Part shown: one piece after another, positions 38,478 through 46,602 of the stretch
Numbering within the stretch: the first letter of the stretch is position 1
How the letters are laid out: each line of letters opens with the position of its first letter
NCBI GenBank assembly: GCA_002841625.1
Contig: PHAG01000010.1
Span: 1 to 60,083 of the forward strand
From: Firmicutes bacterium HGW-Firmicutes-1
Lineage (GTDB): Bacteria; Bacillota; Clostridia; Lachnospirales; Vallitaleaceae
DNA length: 60,083 nucleotides
Direction of reading: 5' to 3'
Translations under genes and position numbers: made by a program
Notes under the pieces: model-generated
Databases searched by the model: none
Told to the model about the DNA's origin: nothing
Seen by the model: the letters and a program-made list of their open reading frames with translations, nothing else

Positions 38478-39752
38478 ATGATTGATATTAAACTATTAAG
38501 AGAGAATTTTGAAGAAGTACAAAATGCATTAAGTAATAGAAAAGAAGACTTTAATCTAGATCGATTTAAGGATCTTGATCTAAAAAGAAGAGAACTTTTG
38601 CAGGAAGTAGAACAACTTAAGAACAAACAAAATGTAGTATCTAAACAAGTTCCTATTTTAAAAAAGGAAGGCAAAGATGCTACCGCAATTTTAGAACAAA
38701 TGAAAGCATTATCTAACGAGATCAAGGATTTAGATCAAGAAATTAAAGAGATAGAAATTGAATTGAATAACTTCATGTTAACAATTCCCAATATGCCTCA
38801 TAGCTCGGTTCCGCTTGGAGATACAGATGAAGACAATGTTGAAATTAGAAAGTGGGGGGAACCAAAATCGTTTGGGTTTGAACCAAAGCCACATTGGGAT
38901 CTAGGCACGGAGCTTGACATATTAGACTTTGAAGCTGCAGCTAAAATAACGGGTGCAAGATTTACAGTTTATAAAGGACTAGGTGCAAGACTCGAAAGGG
39001 CTTTGACTAATTTTATGTTGGATTTACATGTTGATAAACATGATTATACAGAAGTGTTTCCACCTTTTATGGTTCATAGAAGAAGTATGATAGGAACCGG
39101 TCAACTACCTAAGTTTGAAGAAGATGCTTTTAAAGTTGAAGGGACGGAGTATTTTTTAGTGCCTACTGCTGAGGTTCCTGTAACAAACATGTATAGAGAT
39201 CAAATATTAACTTCCGAGCAGCTACCAATTAGACATTGTGCTTATACTGCGTGCTTTAGAGCAGAAGCAGGATCAGCGGGTAGAGATACCAGAGGATTAA
39301 TAAGACAACATCAATTTAATAAGGTAGAGTTGGTTAAATTTGTTAAACCAGAAAATTCATATGAAGAATTAGAATCACTAACAAGAGATGCAGAAGAGGT
39401 GCTTCAATTACTAGGTATACCGTATAGAGTTGTGAAAATATGTATGGGAGATTTAGGATTTACTGCAGCAATGAAGTATGATTTAGAAGTATGGATGCCA
39501 AGTTACAATAGATATGTAGAAATATCTAGTTGTAGTAATTTTGAATCTTTTCAAGCGAGAAGAGCTAATATAAAATATAAAGAAAATGTCAAAGACAAAG
39601 CAAATTTTATTCATACACTAAACGGCAGTGGCGTTGCAGTAGGTAGAGCAACTGCAGCTGTACTTGAGAATTTTCAACAAGAAGATGGTAGCATTATAAT
39701 ACCTGAGGTATTAAGGCCATATATGAACGGTAAGGAAAAAATAAATAAATAA
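38478..39752 (+). CDS. serS: Seryl-tRNA synthetase
   Basis: A 424-aa class II synthetase. The N-terminal ~110 residues form the long antiparallel coiled coil ([22 protein letters not shown]...) that contacts the variable arm of tRNA-Ser. Motif 2 is [24 protein letters not shown] (about residues 256-279) and motif 3 lies in [22 protein letters not shown] precedes the ATG. It is controlled by the T-box leader upstream. Confidence 0.97.
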   Translation: MIDIKLLRENFEEVQNALSNRKEDFNLDRFKDLDLKRRELLQEVEQLKNKQNVVSKQVPILKKEGKDATAILEQMKALSNEIKDLDQEIKEIEIELNNFMLTIPNMPHSSVPLGDTDEDNVEIRKWGEPKSFGFEPKPHWDLGTELDILDFEAAAKITGARFTVYKGLGARLERALTNFMLDLHVDKHDYTEVFPPFMVHRRSMIGTGQLPKFEEDAFKVEGTEYFLVPTAEVPVTNMYRDQILTSEQLPIRHCAYTACFRAEAGSAGRDTRGLIRQHQFNKVELVKFVKPENSYEELESLTRDAEEVLQLLGIPYRVVKICMGDLGFTAAMKYDLEVWMPSYNRYVEISSCSNFESFQARRANIKYKENVKDKANFIHTLNGSGVAVGRATAAVLENFQQEDGSIIIPEVLRPYMNGKEKINK

Positions 39753-39877
39753 TTACAAAATAATAAAAAATACAAAAACAAAAAATACAAAAACAAGAAA
39801 AAAAATAAGAAATACAACAATAAGAAATACAACAAAACAACAATTAGAAACTAAAAGAAGAATTTCAATAAAATAGA
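39753..39877. repeat. Low-complexity A-rich tract after serS
   Basis: Repeated AAATACAAAAACAA and AAGAAATACAACAA phrases with very few T and G. It looks like a slipped simple repeat, and no gene is visible. Confidence 0.6.
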
Positions 39878-39920
39878 ACCTATAGTATAGACACTTGTTA
39901 AAAGAGTTTATACTATAGGT
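39878..39920. terminator. Bidirectional hairpin between serS and the ArsR-type gene
   Basis: ACCTATAGTATA and TATACTATAGGT are perfect 12-bp inverted copies around a 19-nt loop in the convergent gap. The flanks (CCTTCTTGTTT on the plus strand) are moderately T-rich. Confidence 0.6.
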
Positions 39921-39944
39921 CCTTCTTGTTTATAACCGTACTAA

Positions 39945-40229
39945 TTAATTAGCATCTTTGTGCATAAGTGCATTAATGACGCGAATAGCATCTTCATTTA
40001 TAACCTTATAATTGATTTCTAAACCGTTACGTTCGCCAGATATTATTCTAGCAGATTTAAGTTTTGAAATATGCTGGGATACAGTTGATTGAGGTATATT
40101 TAGGCAATTTTGCATAAATGAAACATTACATCCATCTTGATTTAGTAATCCATTTACGATACATAACCTTGTTGGATGGCCTAGTACCTTTAAAAGTTCA
40201 GCCATTTCAGTATATTTGTTGATATCCAT
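39945..40229 (-). CDS. ArsR/SmtB-family transcriptional regulator
   Basis: A 94-aa winged-helix repressor. The family pattern is clear: LKVLGHPTRLCIVNGLL at residues 13-29, the recognition helix NIPQSTVSQHISKLKSARII and a wing GERNGLEINYKV. Three cysteines (in TRLCIV, DGCNV and QNCLN) could serve a redox or metal-sensing role, but the classical ELCVCD metal motif is absent. It is a single minus-strand gene; target unknown. Confidence 0.8.
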   Translation of the reverse strand: MDINKYTEMAELLKVLGHPTRLCIVNGLLNQDGCNVSFMQNCLNIPQSTVSQHISKLKSARIISGERNGLEINYKVINEDAIRVINALMHKDAN

Positions 40230-40357
40230 TTGTTCACCTCGTTAATTGTATTATTATAATATGTGAATAAGTATAGTTTAGCAGAAAAATAAATGAAAGT
40301 AAAGCGGAGATATCTTTATTCTAAAAGGACATTTTAGTATAGTATAGGAGGTGACTT

Positions 40358-40414
40358 ATGAAGGTAAATGGTCGAAGGCTTATATTGAAAGGATTCTTAA
40401 TAAATAAAATTTAA
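40358..40414 (+). CDS. Possible 18-aa peptide
   Basis: The frame MKVNGRRLILKGFLINKI starts 6 nt after a strong AGGAGG site and ends 62 bp before the downstream HD gene. The peptide is basic with a hydrophobic middle. It could be a small protein, a leader peptide or chance. Confidence 0.3.
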   Translation: MKVNGRRLILKGFLINKI

Positions 40415-40476
40415 AACCGCATTTATGAAATCATATGTTATAATTGTATAATAAGATATGAATTGAGGAGTTTATT

Positions 40477-41013
40477 ATGACAACACAAGACAGTTATGAA
40501 ATTGTTAAACATAATATTAGAGTGAGTAATCTAGCAGAAGGGTTTGCTAGATATTTAGGATTCTCAGAAGAAATGAGTAAAATGGTCGCAGTAGCGGGTG
40601 TTTTCATTGACTTAGGTAAAATTGCAATGGATTATAGCGTTTTCAATAAGGAAAGAGTGTTAACAGAAGATGAATTTGAATATGTTAAACAACATTCCTC
40701 AAAGAGTACAGAAATTCTTATTCAAAGCAATCTGATTTCTAAGGATATTTTATCTTGTATTATTCATCATCATGAAAACTTTGATGGAACAGGGTATCCA
40801 AGTAAGTTGAAAGGGATTATGATTCCAGAAGGTGCTAGGGTACTAAAGATATGCGATGTATATTTAGCACTCATTGAAAAAAGACCCTATAGAGAGTCGT
40901 TTTCTCATGAAGGTGCAATTGAAATAATTCGAAGTGAGAGAAACAAGTTTGATTCTAAATTACTAGATGAATTTGTTGTTTATATAGAATCATCCAAACA
41001 AGAATATAAATAA
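40477..41013 (+). CDS. Small HD-GYP-like protein with a degenerate HD motif
   Basis: A 178-aa protein consisting almost only of an HD-GYP-type domain. It keeps HNIRVSNLAEGFARYLGF, the HHHENFDGTGYPSKLKG block (HHE and GYP) and ICDVYLALIEKRPYR. At the position of the canonical HDxGK it reads VFIDLGKI, so the metal-binding histidine of the HD pair is replaced by isoleucine. That suggests impaired hydrolase activity or a sensory or binding role. It is a single gene with an AATTGAGGAG ribosome binding site. Confidence 0.75.
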   Translation: MTTQDSYEIVKHNIRVSNLAEGFARYLGFSEEMSKMVAVAGVFIDLGKIAMDYSVFNKERVLTEDEFEYVKQHSSKSTEILIQSNLISKDILSCIIHHHENFDGTGYPSKLKGIMIPEGARVLKICDVYLALIEKRPYRESFSHEGAIEIIRSERNKFDSKLLDEFVVYIESSKQEYK

Positions 41014-41045
41014 ACCAGAAGAATAATAAAATAACAACTAAGAAA

Positions 41046-41098
41046 AACTGTAAATAGGATTGTTGAAATTGATCAACGAATCTATAAACAGTTTTTGA
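41046..41098. terminator. Bidirectional terminator between the HD gene and the hemolysin III gene
   Basis: AAAACTGT...GATTGTTGA pairs with TCAACGAATC...ACAGTTTT to give a long imperfect stem, with A-rich and T-rich flanks on opposite sides. It sits between convergent genes. Confidence 0.65.
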
Positions 41099-41109
41099 TT
41101 TTTAAAATA

Positions 41110-41757
41110 TTAAAACGTTAATACATATTGATACATAAGAACAAAGTGACAATAACTACCTAATAAGACAAACAAATGAAAGATTTCATGAAAACCAAAC
41201 CACTTTGAATTAATTTTTGGCCATTTAGTACCATAAATAATAGCACCAAGTGTATAGGCAATCCCTCCTGCGAATAGCCAACTAATAGCTGTACCAGGTA
41301 AAGTTTTTGCAAGTGGAAAAATTGCTATTACAATCATCCAACCCATTCCAATGTATATTCCAGTGTTAATCCACCGAGGAGCATTCATCCAAAATAATTT
41401 GAATAAGATGCCTGCGATTGCAGTCGACCATATAATACATAGTAAAGTAAGTCCAATTGTTCCCTTCAAGGGTATTAAACAAATAGGGGTATAGGTTCCA
41501 GCTATTAAGACAAAAATCATCATATGATCAATTCTGTGAAGAATATTGCTTAAGCCTTTTGGTCTATCGATAATATGATATAAAGTACTAGCTAAATATA
41601 GTAGTATTAAACTCGATCCAAAAATTGCAAATGCTGCAACATGAATTGTGGAACCAACGATATACGACTTAGATACTAGACTAAAGACAGCAATAATGGA
41701 TAGAATAACTCCAATAAAATGAGTGAACGCACTCATAGGATCTTTAATATACTTCAT
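41110..41757 (-). CDS. Hemolysin III / PAQR family membrane protein
   Basis: A 215-aa protein with seven predicted membrane segments. PAQR/HlyIII hallmarks are present: DPMSAFTHFIGV near the N-terminus, LYLASTLYHI with its histidine (about residue 61), LHRIDHMMIFVLIAGTYTPICL, and the C-terminal FHEIFHLFVLLGSYCHF, giving the histidines of the metal site. Physiological role in bacteria is not settled, and cytolysis is not implied. Confidence 0.9.
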   Translation of the reverse strand: MKYIKDPMSAFTHFIGVILSIIAVFSLVSKSYIVGSTIHVAAFAIFGSSLILLYLASTLYHIIDRPKGLSNILHRIDHMMIFVLIAGTYTPICLIPLKGTIGLTLLCIIWSTAIAGILFKLFWMNAPRWINTGIYIGMGWMIVIAIFPLAKTLPGTAISWLFAGGIAYTLGAIIYGTKWPKINSKWFGFHEIFHLFVLLGSYCHFVLMYQYVLTF

Positions 41758-41772
41758 ATTAACACCTCCAAC

Positions 41773-41831
41773 ACGTAGTATCTAATACTACGTTTGATAA
41801 TACGTACATTATAATACGTGATTAACGATAA
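41773..41831 (-). promoter_or_regulatory. Promoter and palindromic operator candidate of the hemolysin III gene
   Basis: A 21-bp palindrome with arms ACGTAGTAT and ATACTACGT (41773-41793, 3-bp centre) lies 16 bp before the start codon. Upstream, the minus strand has TATAAT near 41813-41808 with a TTGCGT 17 bp earlier. More half-like ATACGT sequences lie between. This layout suggests a repressor site just downstream of the transcript start. Confidence 0.5.
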
Positions 41832-42034
41832 CGCAAGAACTATTTATTATAAATACATTGAACGATATTAGTATTAACTTTCATAGCTCAGCTTATACAT
41901 TATTAGCCGTCATAATCGAAAAAAATCTATAAAGCGAGATAACTAGTTGAGTATATAAATGTAGTTACATATTATTTTTACTATGCTATAATTATCCTTA
42001 CTGAAATATAATAAGATTACCAATGGAGATACAA

Positions 42035-42901
42035 ATGCAAGAAAAAATAGCAACACCAAAAAGAACAATGGAAATCATCAATAAATACAATTTTATTTTT
42101 CAAAAAAGATTTGGGCAAAACTTTCTGATAGACTCAAATATCCTTGAAAAAATTGTACACGGGGCAGAATTAACAAAAGAAGATGTTGTTATAGAGATTG
42201 GTCCGGGTATTGGAAGTTTAACTCAAGTTTTGGCTGAGAATGCAAAAATGGTTATCGCTATAGAAATTGATAAGAAGTTAATTCCTATACTAGAGGAGAC
42301 TCTAATAGGATACGACAATGTTATCATTATCAATGAAGACATTTTAAAGGTTGATATGCAAAAGCTTATAGACCAATATAATGATGGTAGAAAGATTAAG
42401 GTAATAGCAAACTTACCTTATTATATTACTACTCCCATTATTATGGGTCTGTTTGAAAACAACGTTCCAGTTGATACAATCACGGTAATGGTACAAAAAG
42501 AAGTTGCAGACAGAATGCAAGCTGGACCTGGCACAAAAGATTATGGTGCACTCTCTTTAGCGGTACAATACTATTCAAAACCAAAGGTAATTGCTCAGGT
42601 TGGTCCTAACTGTTTCATACCAGCTCCGAAGGTAGGATCTTCAGTTATTAGTTTGAAGAGATTTGATGAACAAGAGATAGAAGTCGCCGACGAGAAATTC
42701 TTGTTTAGAATAATTAGAGCCTCATTTAACCAAAGAAGGAAAACATTAGTAAATAGTATAAGTAATCAAGAGACTCTTAACGTTTCAAAGGCTTGTTTGC
42801 AACAAGTACTTGGAAAAATGGGATTAGATGAAAGGATCAGAGGAGAAGCACTAACCTTAAAACAATTCATTGAGCTAAGTAATTATATATTAACTAATTG
42901 A
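42035..42901 (+). CDS. rsmA: 16S rRNA dimethyladenosine transferase RsmA (KsgA)
   Basis: A 288-aa methyltransferase that dimethylates A1518/A1519 of 16S rRNA. Motifs: FQKRFGQNFLIDSNI, SAM-binding VIEIGPGIGSLTQVLAE (about residues 50-66), IANLPYYITTPIIM (catalytic NLPY) and C-terminal RASFNQRRKTLVNS. The start is ATG 42035, six nucleotides after GGAG; the ATG at 42023 overlaps that GGAG and has no site of its own. Confidence 0.95.
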   Translation: MQEKIATPKRTMEIINKYNFIFQKRFGQNFLIDSNILEKIVHGAELTKEDVVIEIGPGIGSLTQVLAENAKMVIAIEIDKKLIPILEETLIGYDNVIIINEDILKVDMQKLIDQYNDGRKIKVIANLPYYITTPIIMGLFENNVPVDTITVMVQKEVADRMQAGPGTKDYGALSLAVQYYSKPKVIAQVGPNCFIPAPKVGSSVISLKRFDEQEIEVADEKFLFRIIRASFNQRRKTLVNSISNQETLNVSKACLQQVLGKMGLDERIRGEALTLKQFIELSNYILTN

Positions 42902-42910
42902 AAAAATAAT

Positions 42911-42953
42911 AAAACCCCCCTTTAACTAATATAAATATATAAAGGGGGTTTTT
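42911..42953 (+). terminator. Terminator-like hairpin overlapping the next gene's ribosome binding site
   Basis: AAAACCCCCCTTT pairs with AAAGGGGGTTTTT (one bulged C). The GGGGG in the 3' arm is also the only ribosome binding site for the ATG at 42956. The structure could end rsmA transcripts and hide the start site of the next gene on read-through RNA. Confidence 0.6.
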
Positions 42954-42955
42954 AA

Positions 42956-44218
42956 ATGGAAAAATATATTAGAAAAATTGTTCATCTTGAAGTAATTAAT
43001 AAAGAATATTGTTTAAAAGGAAAACCTATTATCGCGTACTATAAATTAGAAAAAAGAAGTGGTAAATACAAAATTACACTATCTATTGAAGGTATGAAAC
43101 CTTTAGAAAATGAGAGCTATTATTTTTGTATAGTATTTAATAGAGGACAAAAATATTATATGAAAGAAATACAAGCAATAAGGCCAGATAAAAACGGGAA
43201 AATGAATGAATTAATTCCAGTTGAAGGTTTATGGATGGATGATTTAAAAGGAGTAGTTATAACAAGATATAAACATGAACAAATTTTAGTTGGATATCAT
43301 GATGATGTGTTTAACCATGAAAATCTTGTCTTTGAAGAAGAAGTTACCAAGAAACACATCGTGGCAGCTAGCGACGAAGTTACAGTTGAGGATATTCGTG
43401 TTAATCAGCTGAAAAATTATAATCACGATAAAATTCAAGGCATTACTAACAAACAGAGTATGCATAATATAATTGATGAATCAAGCAATATGGATGCAAA
43501 GAATATTCATGATAATGAAAATACATCGAATGAACAAGGAACACCAAACACTCAAAACACTCAAAACACTCAAAACACCCAAAACACCCAAAACACCCAA
43601 AACACCCAAAAAACTCAAGACATTCCATATCCACATGACAATAAAATAAATAGTAATGGGAACGATACTAATACTGAAAATAACAATAACAATAAAAATA
43701 CTAGCATACCAGATTCGATTAATAGGCAAAAAGTACTTAATAAGACGGAGAAAGATTTTAACCAGAGGTCGGATAATCAAAATCAACGTAAAACGAATAT
43801 GAACCCTGAAAGTGGCTTAAATACAATTGAATATATTAAAAAGCAGCTTGAAATGAAAGAAGAAGTTAAAATTATTGATGAAATATTTGAAAAGAACGAA
43901 AAAATAACACCTTTTGATAAGCAAGATACAAAAACAGAGTGGGTAAAAATAGAAATAACTGACCTTGTATTTTTACCATTAGAGTCATGGATATTAATGA
44001 ACAATGCCTTCTTGATGACTTGTTATAGAAAATACAAACATTTAATTTTAGGTAGAAGTAAAGTGGAAGGTGCATTAAAGCTGGGGATACCTGACATATA
44101 TTATTTTAAAGAAAGTTTAGTAGCAAATGTATGTGGATTTCATGAATTCTATTCCTGCAATGGAAAAAATCCAAAATCAGGTGAATACGGATATTGGGTA
44201 ATAAAAACTATATTATAA
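42956..44218 (+). CDS. Unrecognised 420-aa protein with an NTQ repeat linker
   Basis: I do not recognise a characterised family. The N-terminal ~120 residues look like a beta-rich domain (KIVHLEVINKEYCLKGKPIIAYYKLEK...). A polar linker of about 170 residues follows, very rich in Asn, Thr, Gln and Lys, containing seven perfect NTQ repeats. The C-terminal ~100 residues form a second domain with KYKHLILGR, GALKLGIPDIYYFKESLVANVCGFHEFYSC and SGEYGYWVI. No signal peptide or membrane helix is seen, so it is probably cytoplasmic. Two conserved-looking domains joined by a disordered tether suggest a scaffold or regulatory protein. A strong terminator follows. Confidence 0.7.
   Translation: MEKYIRKIVHLEVINKEYCLKGKPIIAYYKLEKRSGKYKITLSIEGMKPLENESYYFCIVFNRGQKYYMKEIQAIRPDKNGKMNELIPVEGLWMDDLKGVVITRYKHEQILVGYHDDVFNHENLVFEEEVTKKHIVAASDEVTVEDIRVNQLKNYNHDKIQGITNKQSMHNIIDESSNMDAKNIHDNENTSNEQGTPNTQNTQNTQNTQNTQNTQNTQKTQDIPYPHDNKINSNGNDTNTENNNNNKNTSIPDSINRQKVLNKTEKDFNQRSDNQNQRKTNMNPESGLNTIEYIKKQLEMKEEVKIIDEIFEKNEKITPFDKQDTKTEWVKIEITDLVFLPLESWILMNNAFLMTCYRKYKHLILGRSKVEGALKLGIPDIYYFKESLVANVCGFHEFYSCNGKNPKSGEYGYWVIKTIL
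43547..43618 (+). repeat. 9-bp coding minisatellite
   Basis: Seven in-frame copies of AACACYCAA (three with T, then four with C at the variable position) encode NTQ, followed by one AAAACTCAA (KTQ). The split between the T and C variants suggests expansion by slippage. Confidence 0.9.
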
Positions 44219-44349
44219 CTTAAGATATGCTTTCGTAATATGTAATATAAATGTAAGGAGATATTCATATAAAATACATATTAACAAGATAGTATAATAG
44301 TATAGTTTGAATCCCCCTTTAAATTTAAATAGATATAATAATGAAAAAT

Positions 44350-44383
44350 GTCCTATCCGCTTAAAAGTGGGTAGGACTTTTTT
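44350..44383 (+). terminator. Intrinsic terminator after the NTQ-repeat gene
   Basis: GTCCTATCC pairs with GGGTAGGAC (one G-U) around GCTTAAAAGT, followed by six T residues. Confidence 0.8.
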
Positions 44384-44412
44384 GTCATTTATGGTAAGTA
44401 ATTTATAATTTT

Positions 44413-45450
44413 TTATTTTGAAGAAATTGACACGTTTCCAAAACTTGAGTAAATATGAAGATCAGGATTATCACTTTCTTTTACAATTGAAAAGCTTGAA
44501 TCAATGTCAATATTGCCCATATTTGAATCAATATATGCAGTCGAGTTTTTATTATTTGCAAAGGATAGATCTACATTTCCCATCTCAGTACTAGTATTTA
44601 AATTTGCTACCTTCCCATTGAAATCTGCAACAATCTCACCCATTCTAGCAGTAAGATTTACAACTTCTATGTTCTTTGCAGCTGTTATATCTAAGCTTCC
44701 CATATCAAGCTCACATACCAAGGATTCGATAATATCTGTAAAATCAAGGCTCATTTCTCCAAAGTTAGAGGTAGAATCAAAAGAGGTAACAGGAGCAGAC
44801 ACACGTAAATCGATATCACCCATTTCACTATGAACTGAAATAGATTCTTTAGGGGTTGTTATATCTAAATCTATATTTCCTAAGCTTGACGTTAGATATA
44901 AATTATTGATCTTGCCAAAAATACTCTGATTTGTTATTTCTCCCATGGATAGTGTTAAATCTAAAGTATTACATACATAATCAGTCGGCACATGAACTTT
45001 AATATAACTATCATATTCACGATCTATAAAAATATCAGTTACGGAATAGTAGGTATTAATATAGAGGGTATTTTCCACTTGCTCTACTTTATATTCTACG
45101 GAATATAGAGGAGAGCTAGGATGTTCATTATAATACTCAACCATAATATCCGTGCGATCTTCTTCAACAAAAATTACATCTTCTAAAGAGGAGTTGATTA
45201 CAATAGAGTCTGATAATGAAAAGTTATCTGTCTGAGAAGCTGTCACAGTTTCAAATTGGCTACTCTTGTTATTATTAAAAATGGACCAATTATAATTAAG
45301 ATTTTTGCCATCATTAATTTGTAAGTTTCCAAAATTACTCAAAATATCTTTATGTTTTGAGATATAGTATCCAGTAAAGGATATGGCTATGATTAATACG
45401 ATTGATAGGATCAATGAGGTAATGCCTAAGAATTTATGAAATCCTCTCAT
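44413..45450 (-). CDS. DUF4097 family membrane-anchored beta-helical protein
   Basis: A 345-aa protein with an N-terminal transmembrane helix (LGITSLILSIVLIIAISFTGYY, about residues 8-29) and an extracellular part built from short repeated beta strands such as LYLTSSLGNIDLDI, ISVHSEMGDIDLRV and STEMGNVDLSF. About seven 'MG(N/D)(I/V)(D)' repeats are visible, typical of DUF4097/putative adhesin domains. It is last of the PadR-DUF1700-DUF4097 operon, 1 bp after the preceding gene. In other Firmicutes such cassettes respond to envelope stress; that role is inferred here. Confidence 0.8.
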   Translation of the reverse strand: MRGFHKFLGITSLILSIVLIIAISFTGYYISKHKDILSNFGNLQINDGKNLNYNWSIFNNNKSSQFETVTASQTDNFSLSDSIVINSSLEDVIFVEEDRTDIMVEYYNEHPSSPLYSVEYKVEQVENTLYINTYYSVTDIFIDREYDSYIKVHVPTDYVCNTLDLTLSMGEITNQSIFGKINNLYLTSSLGNIDLDITTPKESISVHSEMGDIDLRVSAPVTSFDSTSNFGEMSLDFTDIIESLVCELDMGSLDITAAKNIEVVNLTARMGEIVADFNGKVANLNTSTEMGNVDLSFANNKNSTAYIDSNMGNIDIDSSFSIVKESDNPDLHIYSSFGNVSISSK

Positions 45451-45451
45451 G

Positions 45452-46081
45452 TTAAAACCCCCTTATGAGCTTAATTAGCCATTTAACATATTTATAAGTA
45501 TAAATACAAGTGAATCTAATTAAAAAATACATAATGATCAGCATTAAGCCACCAATACAGATTAGTATAATGGATATTGCGAAAAGAAGTATTGGATATT
45601 GATATAAGATGACAGGAGCACTTAAAAATGCAACGGGTGTAGCAATTAAAGAAGAGATTAATAAAGCAAATCCTCCAAATACTAGACCAATTCCAGCAAC
45701 AGTAAAACCAATCAATATACCCCATGCTGCAATATAAAACCCAATAAAAATACTATTAAGGATTAATGCAACAATGGAAAGAGCAACGATTTCACCAATG
45801 CTATTTCCTTGGATTCTTGTTTGAGTGGGTTTTGGTTTATCTATATGGGAGGCTTCCGTGTTTTGATTAGATTGACTAACGACGGGCACAATTGCAGCAA
45901 CATACTGCAGGGCTATTTTTTCTGGAGAACCTAAAGCAGTAATAACATCCTCTTCGGAGGTTCCTTCTTTAAGCTCTTCTTTAAAATGTTCTTCATAATC
46001 GTACATGATATCTCTTCTTTCATTATATGGTAAAGAAGTAAGCAAACGATCTAAGTTTTCTAAATAATCGTCTTTTAACAT
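45452..46081 (-). CDS. DUF1700 (HAAS-type) membrane protein
   Basis: A 209-aa protein. The N-terminal ~75 residues match the DUF1700/HAAS signalling domain (YLENLDRLLTSLPYNERRDIMYDYEEHFKEELKEG...LGSPEKIA). A polar linker follows, then three or four hydrophobic segments from about residue 98. Families of this kind are encoded next to PadR regulators and are thought to transmit envelope signals. It sits 3 bp after the PadR gene. Confidence 0.85.
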   Translation of the reverse strand: MLKDDYLENLDRLLTSLPYNERRDIMYDYEEHFKEELKEGTSEEDVITALGSPEKIALQYVAAIVPVVSQSNQNTEASHIDKPKPTQTRIQGNSIGEIVALSIVALILNSIFIGFYIAAWGILIGFTVAGIGLVFGGFALLISSLIATPVAFLSAPVILYQYPILLFAISIILICIGGLMLIIMYFLIRFTCIYTYKYVKWLIKLIRGF

Positions 46082-46084
46082 AAT

Positions 46085-46393
46085 TTAATCCTCCTTAATA
46101 AGATTGTTGACTCGACTTAAGATGTCATGCCATTCTAATACATAACTTTCTTTTGCTTCAAAGCCTTTTTTAGTGAGACGATAAAACTTTTTGGATTCAC
46201 CTTCAAGTTCCGCTATATAGGTTTCTATAAAACCATCAGATATTAATTGTCTCAGTAAGGGATATAAAGTACCCATGGGTATCTTTATGCAACTAGAAAT
46301 TATTTTTACAAGCTCATAAGCATAATATTCCTTTTTAGAAAGGATAGAGAATATACATAATTCAATTACCCCTTTATTAAATTGAATGTTCAA
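46085..46393 (-). CDS. PadR-family transcriptional regulator
   Basis: A 102-aa winged-helix regulator with the PadR pattern KGVIELCIFSILSKKEYYAYELVKII, PMGTLYPLLRQLISDGFIETY and RLTKKGFE. It starts with TTG (46393), nine nucleotides after AGGAGG. It probably controls its own operon and could affect the divergent fab operon, whose promoter lies 110 bp away. Confidence 0.88.
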   Translation of the reverse strand: MNIQFNKGVIELCIFSILSKKEYYAYELVKIISSCIKIPMGTLYPLLRQLISDGFIETYIAELEGESKKFYRLTKKGFEAKESYVLEWHDILSRVNNLIKED

Positions 46394-46497
46394 AAGGTTA
46401 ACCTCCTAGGTAAAATGATTCATAGCCTATGTCAAAAAGTATATCATGCAAGGCTTTGTAAAAGGCTATAACTGGATTAAAATTTGGTTAAAAAACC

Positions 46498-46559
46498 TTG
46501 ACAAAACAAAAAAAAATGATATACTTTGAATATCAAAGCAAATACTTTGATTATCAAAC
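46498..46559 (+). promoter_or_regulatory. fab operon promoter with two FabT-like operators
   Basis: TTGACA (46498-46503), 16-bp spacer, TATACT (46520-46525). Two palindromes, CTTTGAATATCAAAG (46524-46538) and CTTTGATTATCAAAC (46545-46559), overlap the -10 box and transcript start. Both match the FabT pattern TTTGANTATCAAA known from streptococci and lactococci, so acyl-ACP-dependent repression is likely. Confidence 0.75.
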
Positions 46560-46602
46560 AATTTGACGATTTATGTAATTATATGTAAACAAGGAGTTGC
46601 CT

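Noticed and set aside
43446-43786. Minus-strand frames with repeated short motifs
   Set aside because: They are antisense readings of the NTQ minisatellite in the plus-strand gene.
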